Origin: Tritrichomonas foetus
Taxonomy: Eukaryota > Parabasalia > Tritrichomonadida > Tritrichomonadidae
Length of the DNA stretch: 64,000 bases
NCBI GenBank assembly: GCA_001839685.1
Contig: MLAK01001282.1
Span: 1-64,000, forward strand
Direction of reading: 5' to 3'
Part shown: in pieces, positions 50,362-61,099 of the stretch
How positions within the stretch are numbered: position 1 is the stretch's first letter
Layout of the letters: each line of letters begins with the position of its first letter
Translations under genes and position numbers: made by a program
The notes under the pieces: generated by a model
Told to the model about the DNA's origin: nothing
The model's database searches: none
What the model saw: the letters and a program-made list of their open reading frames with translations, nothing else

Positions 50362-51335
50362 AACTTCCATTCGATTAAATAAATCATTTATTTTTGAGAA
50401 CATTTTTTTTTTAAAAAAAATCATGATTTGAATGCCAATTATAGGTGATACTGATGGGCATTTATAGCTTTGTTGGCCAGAAGGATGCTTTTCTTCGCAA
50501 TTTTCGATCAACAAATATTATTATTGTCGAAAATGGAACGGTTCAAAATAAATATAACATAAATACTACTATTCTGATTGGCAGAGAGAAAAGAGTTATT
50601 CGAAGAATTTGATTTCATCTCATCCAAATTACCTTCACTGTTTTTGCCCATAAAAGTGTCCATAAGCATTACTCATAGTATACCTTGTATTATGATTGGG
50701 ATCAGTTTCTTTGGAGTGATTAAATGAATTATCGGAAATTGTCATCATTAGATTCAGATCAAAAATCAGTTGGCTGAAAAAGAAGATTATGATTTCAGAT
50801 GAATTCATATAAATCAGAGTTCGATTAAAATTCGGAGTCGAATCCAAAAAAAAAAATGAAAAAAATGTGTAATTCGAAAAAGTTAATTTGTTGATTACTG
50901 TTAAAAGCATTCTTGACCTTACTTTCACAATCTTTCAAGCTTTTTTTCGTTGATAAATATAGGAACTTTCTTTTTTCTGAAATTTACACAGAAGATTTGT
51001 CATAGCAATTCAAACTATAATGATGAGAAGTATCACAAAAAGTTTTTGAAAGCTATCAAAAGCTTGTGAATAAATTTTTTGAAAGGCACCGAATAAGAAA
51101 TTTTTCCTGAATTTTGTGAGGGGTTTATTTTTGTAGATCATTTTTGAATGCTAAATATTTTATGTTCAGAATATATCCTTCAGAAAACTCGATGAAGTTC
51201 TTTCAAAAATAGTGTTTCTCTTTACAATTCTAATGAATGTGAATTTCTCCCGAATTTCAATACAAATTATTTGAAATTAAAATTGTATATTCACAATTTC
51301 TTTTTTGCATTTAATTTCGATGAGAAAAAAAAAGT
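50362..51335. other. intergenic region, nothing recognised
   Basis: About 970 bases of AT-rich DNA. A minus-strand frame at 50635-50928 lacks any coding signature. Confidence 0.45.
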
Positions 51336-51542
51336 TTGAAATGGTCGTTGTTCTTGATTGGAAGATCCACCTTGAGGGTAGTTTCACGAAATGTCGCCAA
51401 AGAAGGAATATATGTCCATAATCATAGTAGTGATCCTTTTTTAGTGATAATGTCAACTGAGACAAAAACAGGAGATAATAAAACGGAGTTGAAAAAAATT
51501 TCTGAGAGTGTGTTTTTCATTCAATTGTTTCTAATTGAATAA
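51336..51542 (+). pseudogene. C2-domain gene remnant
   Basis: A 68-codon frame with no ATG reads TLRVVSRNVAKEGIYVHNHS followed by SDPFLVI and, after a gap, GDNKTELKKISESVFF. This is the first half of a C2 calcium/phospholipid-binding domain (compare V-x-A-x-x-L, the SDPY motif and K-T-x-x-x-K-x-x-x-x-P). The SDPF aspartate that would bind calcium is present. The rest of the domain is missing, so this is a fragment left by deletion. Confidence 0.55.
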
Positions 51543-52296
51543 TCTCACAAATAAACAAAGATTTTGAATTATGATGTCTTAATTTCCTATACATGGATTT
51601 CTACATTTATTTTCCTAAATTGAATGGAATTTTCGGGAAGCATCCCTTTAAAGATGATGTTTAACATATTTTTAACGTGTAGAAGTAGTATACATCACAT
51701 ATATATTATTTCTATTGTACAATTTCAGAATTTAAGGAACTGAGTGGCACAAAAAGAGCAAAATGAATAAATACCGATAGTTGAAAAGATAAATCAGAAA
51801 TTTGACAATCATTTGAATATTTTTCACAAAAGTTTTTCGCTTTTGTGAGAAAGAAATAAAATTGTATAGATCATCGGAGTTATATAATAAAACCACCATA
51901 CATTATCCAACTACATTTTATTACTCTTTTTTCATTCAATTTCTCCAATCAAAATAGTCTTATCCTCATCAAACACCATGAATTTTTTTCAAACCAATTC
52001 AATGAACTAATACATCTATTAGTACTGAATTTCTTGCTCTTCCAACGCCTCTGTATTCACTAATCTCACAAATCCAGTAAATGTCAGTCCTTATGTAATT
52101 TGCTCATTTATCTATCTGTAATAGATTATTGTATTATCTCATTGAGATTAAATTACAAATATGATTTCTTTAAAAATTATACAAATGTTTCAATTTTAAT
52201 AAATGTTTCAAATGATTTTATAATTATTTCAATCATTTTAAATTCAAATTTGAGATAAATTCAATCTTTTCAAATCTGGACATAGGTGATATGACT
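51543..52296. other. intergenic region upstream of Myb gene
   Basis: About 750 bases of AT-rich DNA without visible genes. It contains many TTTCAAAT-like words near 52180-52280. Confidence 0.45.
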
Positions 52297-52301
52297 TCAC
52301 T
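52297..52301 (+). promoter_or_regulatory. initiator-like TCACT of Myb gene
   Basis: TCACT has its A 14 bases before ATG 52313. Confidence 0.45.
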
Positions 52302-52312
52302 CCATTTATTTC

Positions 52313-53119
52313 ATGAAACAGACAGGCACAGCTCCCAAAACAGGAAAACCTCACCCAAAGGTTAAATTCAGCCCCGAAGAAGATTTCCACTTACGCGCTA
52401 TCATTCTCCGCTTCGGCGACCACGACTGGAATCTTATCGCCTCTCTCATGAAAGACCGAAATCCACGCCAATGTCGCGAGCGCTGGCTCAAATATCTTGC
52501 ACCAAACGTCAGATTCGAACCCTGGAGCCCCGAGGAGGACAAACAGCTCGAGAGACTTGTTCATGATTTCGGTCAAAAATGGGTAAAAATTTCGAGATTT
52601 TTCCGTAATAGAACAGACATAAATGTTAAGAACAGATGGTTAGTTCTTCAACGCCAGAAAGCCAAGAACAGCGTTGACGTTCAGAAATCACCATCATCAC
52701 CATCAACATTGCCTTCCTTCTCAAACTTCACAACAAATACTAGTACAGTAACTGTGAATGTTACTCCTAATATAAATCAAGGTACTCCTTCCTTTGGCAC
52801 TACAGCTTCTCCAGATTCACCGCCAGCGGTTTCTAACAATTTTTCACCTATTGTTTCGCCTTCTACAGTCTCTTTCAATGAAACTCAAAATGCATCTATT
52901 TCCTTCAATTCACCCATCGTGGAACCAATTATTTCTTTCCCAAGCCCACCACAGATTCCAATGCCCATGATCAGTCCAATCGCCAAAAAAGATGATGAAT
53001 CAATATTGTCTCTTCTTGAAAGCAACAACCTTGATATGGAAATCTGGGACGGACTTGTTCCACCGCCTGTCATTGACTTTGAGTCACCCATCGATTCACT
53101 TTCCATTCCATGGTATTGA
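52313..53119 (+). CDS. two-repeat (R2R3-type) Myb DNA-binding protein
   Basis: The 268-residue protein has two Myb repeats. The first is at about 17-63 (KVKFSPEEDFHLRAIILRFG, HDWNLIASLMKDRNPRQCRE, RWLKYL), with Phe at the first tryptophan position. The second is at about 69-115 (WSPEEDKQLERLVHDFGQKW, VKISRFFRNRTDINVKNRW). RQCRERW and NVKNRW are the usual DNA-recognition helices. The remaining 150 residues are a Ser/Thr/Pro-rich disordered tail with a final acidic segment (SILSLLESNNLDMEIWDGLV), which could be an activation region. In trichomonads, two-repeat Myb proteins bind promoter elements of adhesin and iron-regulated genes; this gene's targets are unknown. Confidence 0.9.
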   Translation: MKQTGTAPKTGKPHPKVKFSPEEDFHLRAIILRFGDHDWNLIASLMKDRNPRQCRERWLKYLAPNVRFEPWSPEEDKQLERLVHDFGQKWVKISRFFRNRTDINVKNRWLVLQRQKAKNSVDVQKSPSSPSTLPSFSNFTTNTSTVTVNVTPNINQGTPSFGTTASPDSPPAVSNNFSPIVSPSTVSFNETQNASISFNSPIVEPIISFPSPPQIPMPMISPIAKKDDESILSLLESNNLDMEIWDGLVPPPVIDFESPIDSLSIPWY

Positions 53120-54204
53120 AAAGTTCCCTTTCAAAAACCAATCGAAGCTGTTTTTTTTTTTTATTTATTTTTCTGTAAAATTATCCAAATTGAATAGAAA
53201 AATAGAAAAAAATTGAACCAAGGTTTCAAATTGATACGATTTACGAAAATTTAATTAAACTTAACATGCATGCAAATTTATTGATTTCTTTTTCATTTAT
53301 TGGCTTTACTTCTATTTTGTTCATTTTGTAACCATTCAAATTGAAACAAATCTTTGAAATGGTCTGGAATTTGTGAAGGATAAATCGATAATGAAGCATT
53401 TCAATGATATGTTCTTGATTGAAAATACAATATATTCAATTTTGTTAATATGCTTTTGAGAGGATTCAAAGGTTTGTATCTTTTCTATCCATTGAAAATA
53501 TAATTGAAGAAAATGTTTTTATGCGGAAATGTTGATCATTATAAGGACCTTTTATGGTTATGACCCGGTTATAGTTCTTATTTTAACAAATTAAAATTCA
53601 ATTTTGAATTGAAAACAATAGCAAATACAATTTCTTAATCAAAAAGCCACATTTGTGAGTATCGAAATTTGAGCATCCACATACTCTTTTAAATTGAATT
53701 AATTTTATCTATATAATCTTACAGTTTCTCAACTTCTTATTAATCTGTTGTTCATGTCAGAGTTTCCCCAGATTCTGATTGATAAATTGAGACATCTTTG
53801 AAAATATATTAGAAAAAGTTCAACGACATGGAAGCATTTCCTAAGAAAAATTTATATTTTCAAATAAAACAAATTTATCCTTAATTATACGAACGGAAAC
53901 TGATCTCAAAACATTTAACCTTCTCGCTATGATAACTTTGATGATAGGATACTTATTTATGGACAATTATTTTCTGCGAATATTGATAGAAGTTAAACAT
54001 TTTTCTTATCAATTGCTTTCTTCAAAAACTGGAAAACTGTATTTGTTGCCCATCGGCGTTTTTATTCGCAATTATCATTTCACTCGATTAAAGTAAGTTC
54101 GATTATTTCCAAGCGTAATAAAGGCGAATCACATTTTCACAAAAAAAGGGAAAAAAGGCTGAACTTTTTTTCCCTCTGTGATATATTTTTACGACTCATT
54201 CAGT
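53120..54204. other. intergenic region, nothing recognised
   Basis: About 1.1 kb of AT-rich DNA between the Myb gene and the hairpin repeat. No ORF, tRNA or repeat is seen. Confidence 0.45.
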
Positions 54205-54352
54205 CATTGGAGGAGGCGAATGAACATAGTGGGGGAGCACAGAAAATCAGAACTCCTCCAGGTCGAAGTGACCCAAAGCACCAGCAAAGTTCATATTAAA
54301 TTTACCCATTCAGTTTTTCTCACTTTTGACCTTTATTTGACCTTTACTCCAT
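54205..54352 (+). repeat. GC-rich hairpin repeat, copy 2
   Basis: ATTGGAGGAGGCG at 54206-54218 and CTCCTCCA at 54253-54260 give an 8-base perfect stem. The downstream flank (CTCCTCCAGGTCGAAGTGAC followed by CCAAAGCAC, later TTTATTTGACCTTTAC) matches the minus strand of 2625-2795. The match covers the stem arms and the same right flank in the same order, with a shorter, different loop. The element is therefore dispersed, in opposite orientation at the two sites. Confidence 0.7.
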
Positions 54353-54794
54353 GTGTTGCTTAACCAATAAGCTAATGGGGTTTCAGCTAACAAAAAATAT
54401 TAAATAGCATCACTTTTTTTATGAAACTTTCTGAGAATGATTTCACAAAATAAAGACATTTTACAATTTTGTTGTCTTTTTCAGATTATTTCTCAGTTTC
54501 ATGAATTTGAGAATAAGAAAAACAATCAATGATTAAATTTATGTAAGGCATGTAATATATAATATCACTTTTTCTAATTTATTCATAACGCGCAATGAAG
54601 AAAATCGAAATACCGACATAAAATAAAGAGAAAAGATCCAAATCTAACCACTAATAGAAGCCCAAACATATATCATACTTGAAAATAATCAATAAACAAA
54701 TTTTCCGGGAGAAAACGAATAAAGTAATATGAATCTTTTAAAAAATAGAAAAAAAAATCAATTCAATAAAAATGCATATAAGGTAATTAATAGG
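54353..54794. other. intergenic region, nothing recognised
   Basis: About 440 bases of AT-rich DNA between the hairpin repeat and the 3' end of the MTA70 gene. Confidence 0.45.
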
Positions 54795-55985
54795 TCAAGT
54801 AGGAAGTTCAATTCCAATAGATACCCATCCATCTCTTAAATTATGTGGTCGTGCAAATACCTCAAGGTACATCATTCCTGGGAACATTTCTTCGATCATT
54901 TCATAAAGTTTTGCAGGTTTTTGGCTTTGACGAACTTCACGTGGACCGACGATCAAACTTCGAAAAGCTTCTTTATTCATTTCTTCAGGTGGATCACCTT
55001 TCAAACCGACAAGAACTGTTTCTTTATTATGCTGGAAATAATAGCCATGCGATGGTAAATAAATACCAGATTTTGACACTTTCACCCAATTGATAGTCTC
55101 AACAATTCTATAGCCCCAATTTTTCATCATTGCAATTCCATTCATAAGCTGGGAAGCAACAACCCACATGAACATAAACCCGTTATCTTGAATGAGATGG
55201 AGCGGCATGTTTGCAATAATTGTGTGCTCAAGCTGTTCATACGAAAGTTGGACGCCGCGGGTGACAGTAGAGAAAGTAATCTGCCAGGGTGGATCCATAA
55301 CAATGACATCAAACTTTGTAACCGATCCAAGCCTCTTCCAATCAAATTCTCGAATATCAGCATTGATGGCAATTGAATCTTTGAGATTGGTCGAATAGCC
55401 GGGAATAGAAATAGATGTTGGATTTTCAGTCGATGGAATTTTGTTAATTTCCGTATTGATTCTTTCTAATTCGCTTTTTAATTCATCGTCGGACATTTGT
55501 TTAATTTTTGATAATTCGGTTTTTTGTAATTCTGAAGTGAGCCCAAAGTATTCGAGATGTTTTGGATCGCCTGCCTGAAAACCTGGAAGAAAAGTCATAA
55601 TTCCCGCTTCATTTGGTAAAAAATATTCTGAAGTTCGCAATATTTTATCTTTTATGTCGTCGTATGGAATAAACCGTCGTTGGTTATTCGCTGGATCTGT
55701 TGTAAGACTGTTGGTTGGTATATCAGAAAAAGTTTTTGGTGCTAATCGGAGGTCTAAAACGCCTGACATATTCTTCTTTCTGAGGGATTTTGATTTACTT
55801 CCTGGCTTGGGTGCAGAAGATGATTTCTTCGAAGATGAACTTTTAGATTTCGAAACTTGTGAAACATATTCAAAATCACTATCATCGTCATCGTCCCCAG
55901 CAGGTTCATCATCTTCGTTGAAGGAATCGTCGCTGTCTGATGATTCGGTATATTTGCTTCTTTTCGTATGTTTTCTAGTTCTCAT
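54795..55985 (-). CDS. MTA70/METTL3-like N6-adenine methyltransferase
   Basis: The 396-residue protein has a disordered acidic and Ser/Lys-rich N-terminus (about 1-72, likely with a nuclear localisation signal at KSKSLRKKN). A helical region (about 145-185) follows, then an MT-A70 domain from about 205. The catalytic DPPW is intact at 231-234 (FDVIVMDPPW). Other family segments are DNGFMFMWVVASQLMNGIAM, KNWGYRIVETINWVKVSKSG, HNKETVLVGLKGDPPE, SQKPAKLYEMIEEMFPG and FARPHNLRDGWVSIG. It should transfer methyl from SAM to adenine N6. FxRPHN favours the METTL3/METTL14 branch (mRNA m6A) over METTL4. No CCCH zinc finger is visible. TCATA is 17 bases before ATG 55985. Confidence 0.88.
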   Translation of the reverse strand: MRTRKHTKRSKYTESSDSDDSFNEDDEPAGDDDDDSDFEYVSQVSKSKSSSSKKSSSAPKPGSKSKSLRKKNMSGVLDLRLAPKTFSDIPTNSLTTDPANNQRRFIPYDDIKDKILRTSEYFLPNEAGIMTFLPGFQAGDPKHLEYFGLTSELQKTELSKIKQMSDDELKSELERINTEINKIPSTENPTSISIPGYSTNLKDSIAINADIREFDWKRLGSVTKFDVIVMDPPWQITFSTVTRGVQLSYEQLEHTIIANMPLHLIQDNGFMFMWVVASQLMNGIAMMKNWGYRIVETINWVKVSKSGIYLPSHGYYFQHNKETVLVGLKGDPPEEMNKEAFRSLIVGPREVRQSQKPAKLYEMIEEMFPGMMYLEVFARPHNLRDGWVSIGIELPT

Positions 55986-56131
55986 GAGAAATTATTTTGT
56001 ATGATCACAAAATCAACCTGCCCGCCAAAAAAATATTTTAAACGATCACTTGGTTGAGCTATGAAAAAGTTTGAGGTTTGATTTTGTAATGCGCTGAATT
56101 TTTCTTCTTTCTTTTCCGTTTTTCATATAAA
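55986..56131. promoter_or_regulatory. compact bidirectional promoter
   Basis: 146 bases separate the divergent starts. TCATA on the minus strand (56000-56004) serves the MTA70 gene. TCATA on the plus strand (56123-56127, A 7 bases before ATG 56132) serves the next gene. Confidence 0.55.
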
Positions 56132-58289
56132 ATGTCAGCAAATATTTCCCGTTTTGTTTCCTCCATATAATTTTCTTACAGCGTCTGATTTTGCTCCATT
56201 TAGTTCGACATCTGTAACAGCAAATGATGACATCGATTTACAAAAATACGCCCACGATTATCCAATTATCGAACATTATTTAATGATTCCGTCGCCTGCT
56301 TCACATTATCAAGTTTTACGTAAACTAATATTCGAGTTGGTCAACGACAAAATTCAACAAGATCGCTGCTCTTCCGTTCTGAAAGATTTCGTGAAGCTGA
56401 TGCCCGAATATCCAGCAAGCATCTCACAATGCTTCTCGCAACCAATCATCATGCAATTAAATTCTATCGTCCCGAATGTTTTGTCAACCATCGCGTCATT
56501 AAATCCGCAATTAATTCCGCCGAATACGAATTTACCAGTATGCGAAATCAGCTTAATTATCAATTCAATTATCACAGAAAATAATCAGACAAATATAGAT
56601 TCAAGTATCAGCAATCTTGGAAACTTGCTAAAAGATGATGATATTACTTCTTTGGCAGGAAGTCTCACAAAAATGGTTGAAAATTTAATTGAACAGAATA
56701 AATTATCGTCAGCAGTATTATCGTTTATTTCAAAATTGATTCTAATCATTCCGAACTCGATTTTATTCATGAAATTGAAAAATCTTAAAACTGAGAATTT
56801 AAACACAATCATTCCAATTTCCCTCCAAACAGCTTCTGAATTGGATAATTCATTGCTTTCTAATATTATTATTTATAGGTTTGCTTATTCTCTTGTTTTG
56901 AATTTATCAGCTAAACCGACAATCGAATCAGTTATACCTTTACATCGTTTAACACTTAGTGGAAGTGCACCTGTTGAAGCTGTCATTTATGCATTAAATC
57001 GACTAATTAATAATGTCAAAGAATTTATAGAGAAGTCTGATTTTGATGCAAAAATTGCTTTTGGTGCTGTTCTTTCATGCATTTTATCATGTGTCGAAAT
57101 CCCTGAATTAAAATCTTTTGTTTTATCTGCAGCACCAATCATTATTTCATTTTTTGAATCAATTTCATTCAATGTTAAATCAATTTCTGTCAAAAAGGCC
57201 TTTCAATCTGTTCTTGACTTATTTTATCTTCATGGTTCCACTCCAATTAATTATGTTTATGCTTGTTGGTTTAAAAAGCCTCCAAAATATCAAATTTTGA
57301 ATTTACTTCAAGCAATTTCACCCGTTGATCCATCACTACCTGCCTTAATTAAAGAAAATGTGTATGAAATTAATAAATTTCCATATTTAATCTGTATCCT
57401 TGTCAAAAAGGTAATTTTCAGTCCATCAATTGCTAATATTGCAGCACTTCAATATTTGGCGGATAGTTCGCAATTTGATGAATTTATTATTTTCACTAAC
57501 TCTATTCTTAATCATGAGTTTTCTTTTTATGCTACACATTTTATTTCTTTGTTTTCACAAGAACCTGATTTTACTGAAGATTCTGTTCAAGAATCTTTCG
57601 TAAATATTTTGAATTTATGCTTGTTAAGTGAATCTCATTGGTCTGTTCGACATCTTGAACATTTTTCAAAATGGATTCCATCTTTATCTGAACAATCTTT
57701 GGTAAAAATTTTACTTCATTGTCAGCAACAGAACAACACTCGAGCAAGCTCAAGATTTCTTTTAATGATGACTTATACTTTAAATTTTGCTGTTGTTATG
57801 CCAAGGAGAACTAAAATATTTGGACAATTTCTAAACTTTTTACAAAACTTGGTAACATCAAATAATAATGATGCTTCTGTAAGTGCATCTTTATGTATTG
57901 CTTGGCATAATTTATACATGTCTATTTTAAATAGTCCGAAGTCTATCACAAATTCATCGATTAAGCAAATGTTTACAATGGGTGTAATGGCATTGGTTAA
58001 GATCTGGGATATGCCTGATGTTCATAATTTAATAGTTGAAGCATTTTGTGATGCTTTGTCGTTAGAAGATACACGGAAAATCATTATGGAGAAAATTGGA
58101 ATCACTCAAGGAAAAGATGATAGATTTGTAAATTATTTAATTCAGGTTGATGAAACTGCCGCATTTTCAAAGTTTCCTGGACTTAGAGGGCATAGAGTCA
58201 GCAGATCTGAAAGGAAGCCTCCATCGAGATGGGGAGCACAATATTGGATGCCATATGTTTGTGGTCATGCATTGTCAATTAAATTATAG
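56132..58289 (+). CDS. hypothetical helical-solenoid protein with an out-of-frame start
   Basis: The long frame is open from 56154 to 58289 (711 codons), but the first ATG inside it is at about 56283. ATG 56132, placed 7 bases after a TCATA initiator, reads MSANISRFVSSI and then a stop. It is one base out of frame, so either one base is extra in the CCC/TTTT/TTT stretch at about 56148-56160 or a 31-base intron (56151-56181, GTTTTG to CTTACAG) is removed. The intron lacks the trichomonad GTATGT/ACTAAC signals. The protein is helical and leucine/serine-rich throughout, with a conserved-looking basic end (GHRVSRSERKPPSRWGAQYW). I recognise no family. Confidence 0.7.
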
Positions 58290-59158
58290 AATATATATAG
58301 TACTATATATCATTGTTTATTATTTATGATTTATTATTTATTAAAGTTTTCTTATTTTTAAAATTTCTTTTCTTTTATAGAATTTTGACCAATTTCAATA
58401 TTTATTGCGGTAATCTTTCATATAAATTGTAAAAGCTTTATGATATCTGAAAAATAGAATTTATCCAATTAGAATATATTTTACAGATACAATTGTATCA
58501 GCGGCACATAAACCAAATTTATGATTGTGCACATGGATACGAATAAATATAAATACATTTATAAATATACTAAATATTAATTTTTATGTGGATTAATGAT
58601 TAACTTCCTCTATGAACTTCTGGTCAGTTTCCAATGGATGGTGACGCTCCATTGTCATCAAAGGGACAATATGATCAGAATATGGCTCAAAGAGCACGAA
58701 ATATTGACGAAAGACTCTCATTAATTAGATCTTGATATTGGTAGATATCACTTGATTTTGGGTGGAACTCAAAATATTTCGCAACAATTGTGTGTTCAAT
58801 TCAATATCTCTTCGAAAGGCTTTCACTGATCCTTTGTATAGATTGATGTTGTTGGCATCTAACCAAACATTTGCACTTTTTAGAAACAAAGTTGTTGGTA
58901 TTAATATTTATCCATATATTTTCATCTGGTGATTTTATCATCGAAAAAATGATACTCTCTACATGTTCATGATGCTATAGCAACTGAAAAAAGTGTAAAT
59001 GTTTTTATTTTGTTTAATTAGAAAATTGAAAACTACATATAGAAAAGAAATTAAAACACGTAGATAAATTACTCTAAACGAAGATTTAAAAAACAAAATA
59101 AATATGATAGCATACAAAATATATATATGATATATATGATCTTCATGCTACAAAATAG
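58290..59158. other. intergenic region between convergent genes
   Basis: About 870 bases. A 33-codon frame at 58634-58735 (MDGDAPLSSKGQYDQNMAQR, then ARNIDERLSLIRS) looks protein-like and may be a gene fragment, but its family is not recognised. TA-rich runs are common. Confidence 0.4.
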
Positions 59159-61099
59159 TTATTTCGACTCACGCCTTGACCTCTTCTTCTTTTTTCTATC
59201 TTTTTTGACAAATTTTATTTCGCAAATGTTTCTTTTTGGTATCATTGCTGGTTGTTTCTGTGGGTCCATATCACGCATTGAAAGTGGATTTAGAAGACGA
59301 GATACAATTTCAGGATAAGGCGTGACTACTTCTTTTGGAAGAGGGTAGATTTGTATCCATCTTGATTTCTCGCTGTTTCCAAACCACTCTCCAGTGGGAG
59401 AAACGTGCTCAAAAGCTTCACAAATTAAACTTTCTTTTAAATCTTTTTCAAACTCAACAGTGACACCAAGAGAAGGTCTGTCATTTAATTCGAGGACTTT
59501 CGGCTTCATATCAGAATCAATCATGATATCAATTCCAAGAATATGGAAAAACCGCTTTCTGAGAGGGAGTGGCTTTGGTTCTGGAGCAGGTGTAGACTTT
59601 TTTACCTCTTCTTTCTCTTCATCTTTACCTTTGTCTTCATTTTCACTTTTATTTTCAATTCTTTCATTTTCAGGTGAATTCTCATTTTGATCAGGTATAT
59701 TTTCATTATTTTTCTGTGAATTTTCATTTTGAGTTGGATTTTGGGATGAATCTGCTGTCGAATTGGCCATTTTATCAGCTTCTTCTTCATTTTGAGAAGA
59801 GTTTTCTTCTTGAATGCCAATTTTTTCTCTTTCTGGCGAAAGCGATAAAGATCTTCTTTGAATTGATGAGTTTTTTACACGGGCGATGATTGGTTGTTGT
59901 GCCTGTGGCTGTTGCTGTTGAGGTAGAAACTGATAATTAACAACCTGGCCAATCAATATTGGACATTCATTTGGTCTTGCAATTTTCATTATACATTTAT
60001 TCGAATTAATTAAATTATTTGTAGTTCTTCTCACATTATCTGGACGACTTGTACTTGTATTAATAAAAGCACGCTGACTATGTTCATTATTTAAATTTAT
60101 ACTATTTGGATTCACAGAATTTGTAAGGCCAGTGTTAGTAGATGAGTTTGAAGGTATTGAAGTTGAAACAGTTGATGAGTTTACAGATGAAATTTGTTCT
60201 TCAGGATTAGTTTTACGTTTCTTCAGAAAATATTCGATTCGTTTTTGTTGAATTGATTTTGCATCACATTTTTTTGGAAGATTGCTTAGGGTTGCCCCAT
60301 AAGTTCCAATAATAACTGCTCTGCTGACTTCAATTATATCGTCCCATAATCTTTTACCGTTTGAATATCGTTTTGCAATATCTTTAAGGACATCTGTTGC
60401 TAATTTTGTAAATTGTGATGGTGGCTCTTTACTATTTTCAATATTTATTGCAGTATTTGTCAAATGCATGAATTTTTTATCACGATTTGATTTTGTTGGA
60501 AATTCAAATATCTGGGTACAAAATCTAGCGATTCCTTCTTTATATATAAAGATAGCTAATGGATCTAAAGATGCAATTAATATATAAAACCTAAAGTCAA
60601 ATTTATGACCATCAATTAGAAAAGGCTTTATATACTGTTGGATGACAGCCTCATAATCAATTGCTTGAGCCTCAGCAACTGATTGCACGATAGAAATGCC
60701 TTTCCCACAGCAAGAATTTTTTGGTTTTACAACCCAAGAAGGTGCCTGCATTGATCTACCACATATTGCTTTGTGTTCTCTTTGAAAATCCAGAAATTCT
60801 TTAGGTAATAAAAAAGTTCTTGGATAAACATCAAACACAGAAGGATAAATTCTTTGCATTTCATTTAAAGTTTTAAATAAAGTGCTTTTATAACAAATAA
60901 AATCCATTCCTGGAATTTTGTTAAACCTTTGAAAAGGTGGATGTTCGACTGCATCTTCTTTCCTTAAAATGCCGTCAACCCAAACAAATGGAGGATTTTC
61001 ACTGGACTCCGAAAAAACAAGACCAGCACGATGGAGACCACCGTTTGATGTCTCGTAATTTGCACGAGCAGCATCAACATGAACTCCTTCGTTTCTCAT
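59159..61099 (-). CDS. tubulin-tyrosine-ligase-like (TTLL) enzyme with a large internal insert
   Basis: The 646-residue protein carries the ATP-grasp domain of TTLL enzymes, which add glutamate or glycine to tubulin tails in axonemes. Landmarks are the N-terminal FVWVDGILRKEDAVEHPPFQ, WVVKPKNSCCGKGISIV (ATP-binding lysines, about 122-138), KFDFRFYILIASLDPLAIFI, DKKFMHLTNTAIN and the late HILGIDIMIDSDMKPKVLEL, NDRPSLG (metal-binding E and N, about 535-560). Between LWDDIIEVSRAVIIGTYG and HILGIDIM about 200 residues of low-complexity sequence (Ser/Asn then Glu/Asn-rich with KSENEDKGKDEEKEE) are inserted. They split the fold, but all key residues remain. A Lys/Arg-rich tail ends it. Substrate specificity cannot be read here. 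Confidence 0.88.
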   Translation of the reverse strand: MRNEGVHVDAARANYETSNGGLHRAGLVFSESSENPPFVWVDGILRKEDAVEHPPFQRFNKIPGMDFICYKSTLFKTLNEMQRIYPSVFDVYPRTFLLPKEFLDFQREHKAICGRSMQAPSWVVKPKNSCCGKGISIVQSVAEAQAIDYEAVIQQYIKPFLIDGHKFDFRFYILIASLDPLAIFIYKEGIARFCTQIFEFPTKSNRDKKFMHLTNTAINIENSKEPPSQFTKLATDVLKDIAKRYSNGKRLWDDIIEVSRAVIIGTYGATLSNLPKKCDAKSIQQKRIEYFLKKRKTNPEEQISSVNSSTVSTSIPSNSSTNTGLTNSVNPNSINLNNEHSQRAFINTSTSRPDNVRRTTNNLINSNKCIMKIARPNECPILIGQVVNYQFLPQQQQPQAQQPIIARVKNSSIQRRSLSLSPEREKIGIQEENSSQNEEEADKMANSTADSSQNPTQNENSQKNNENIPDQNENSPENERIENKSENEDKGKDEEKEEVKKSTPAPEPKPLPLRKRFFHILGIDIMIDSDMKPKVLELNDRPSLGVTVEFEKDLKESLICEAFEHVSPTGEWFGNSEKSRWIQIYPLPKEVVTPYPEIVSRLLNPLSMRDMDPQKQPAMIPKRNICEIKFVKKDRKKKKRSRRESK

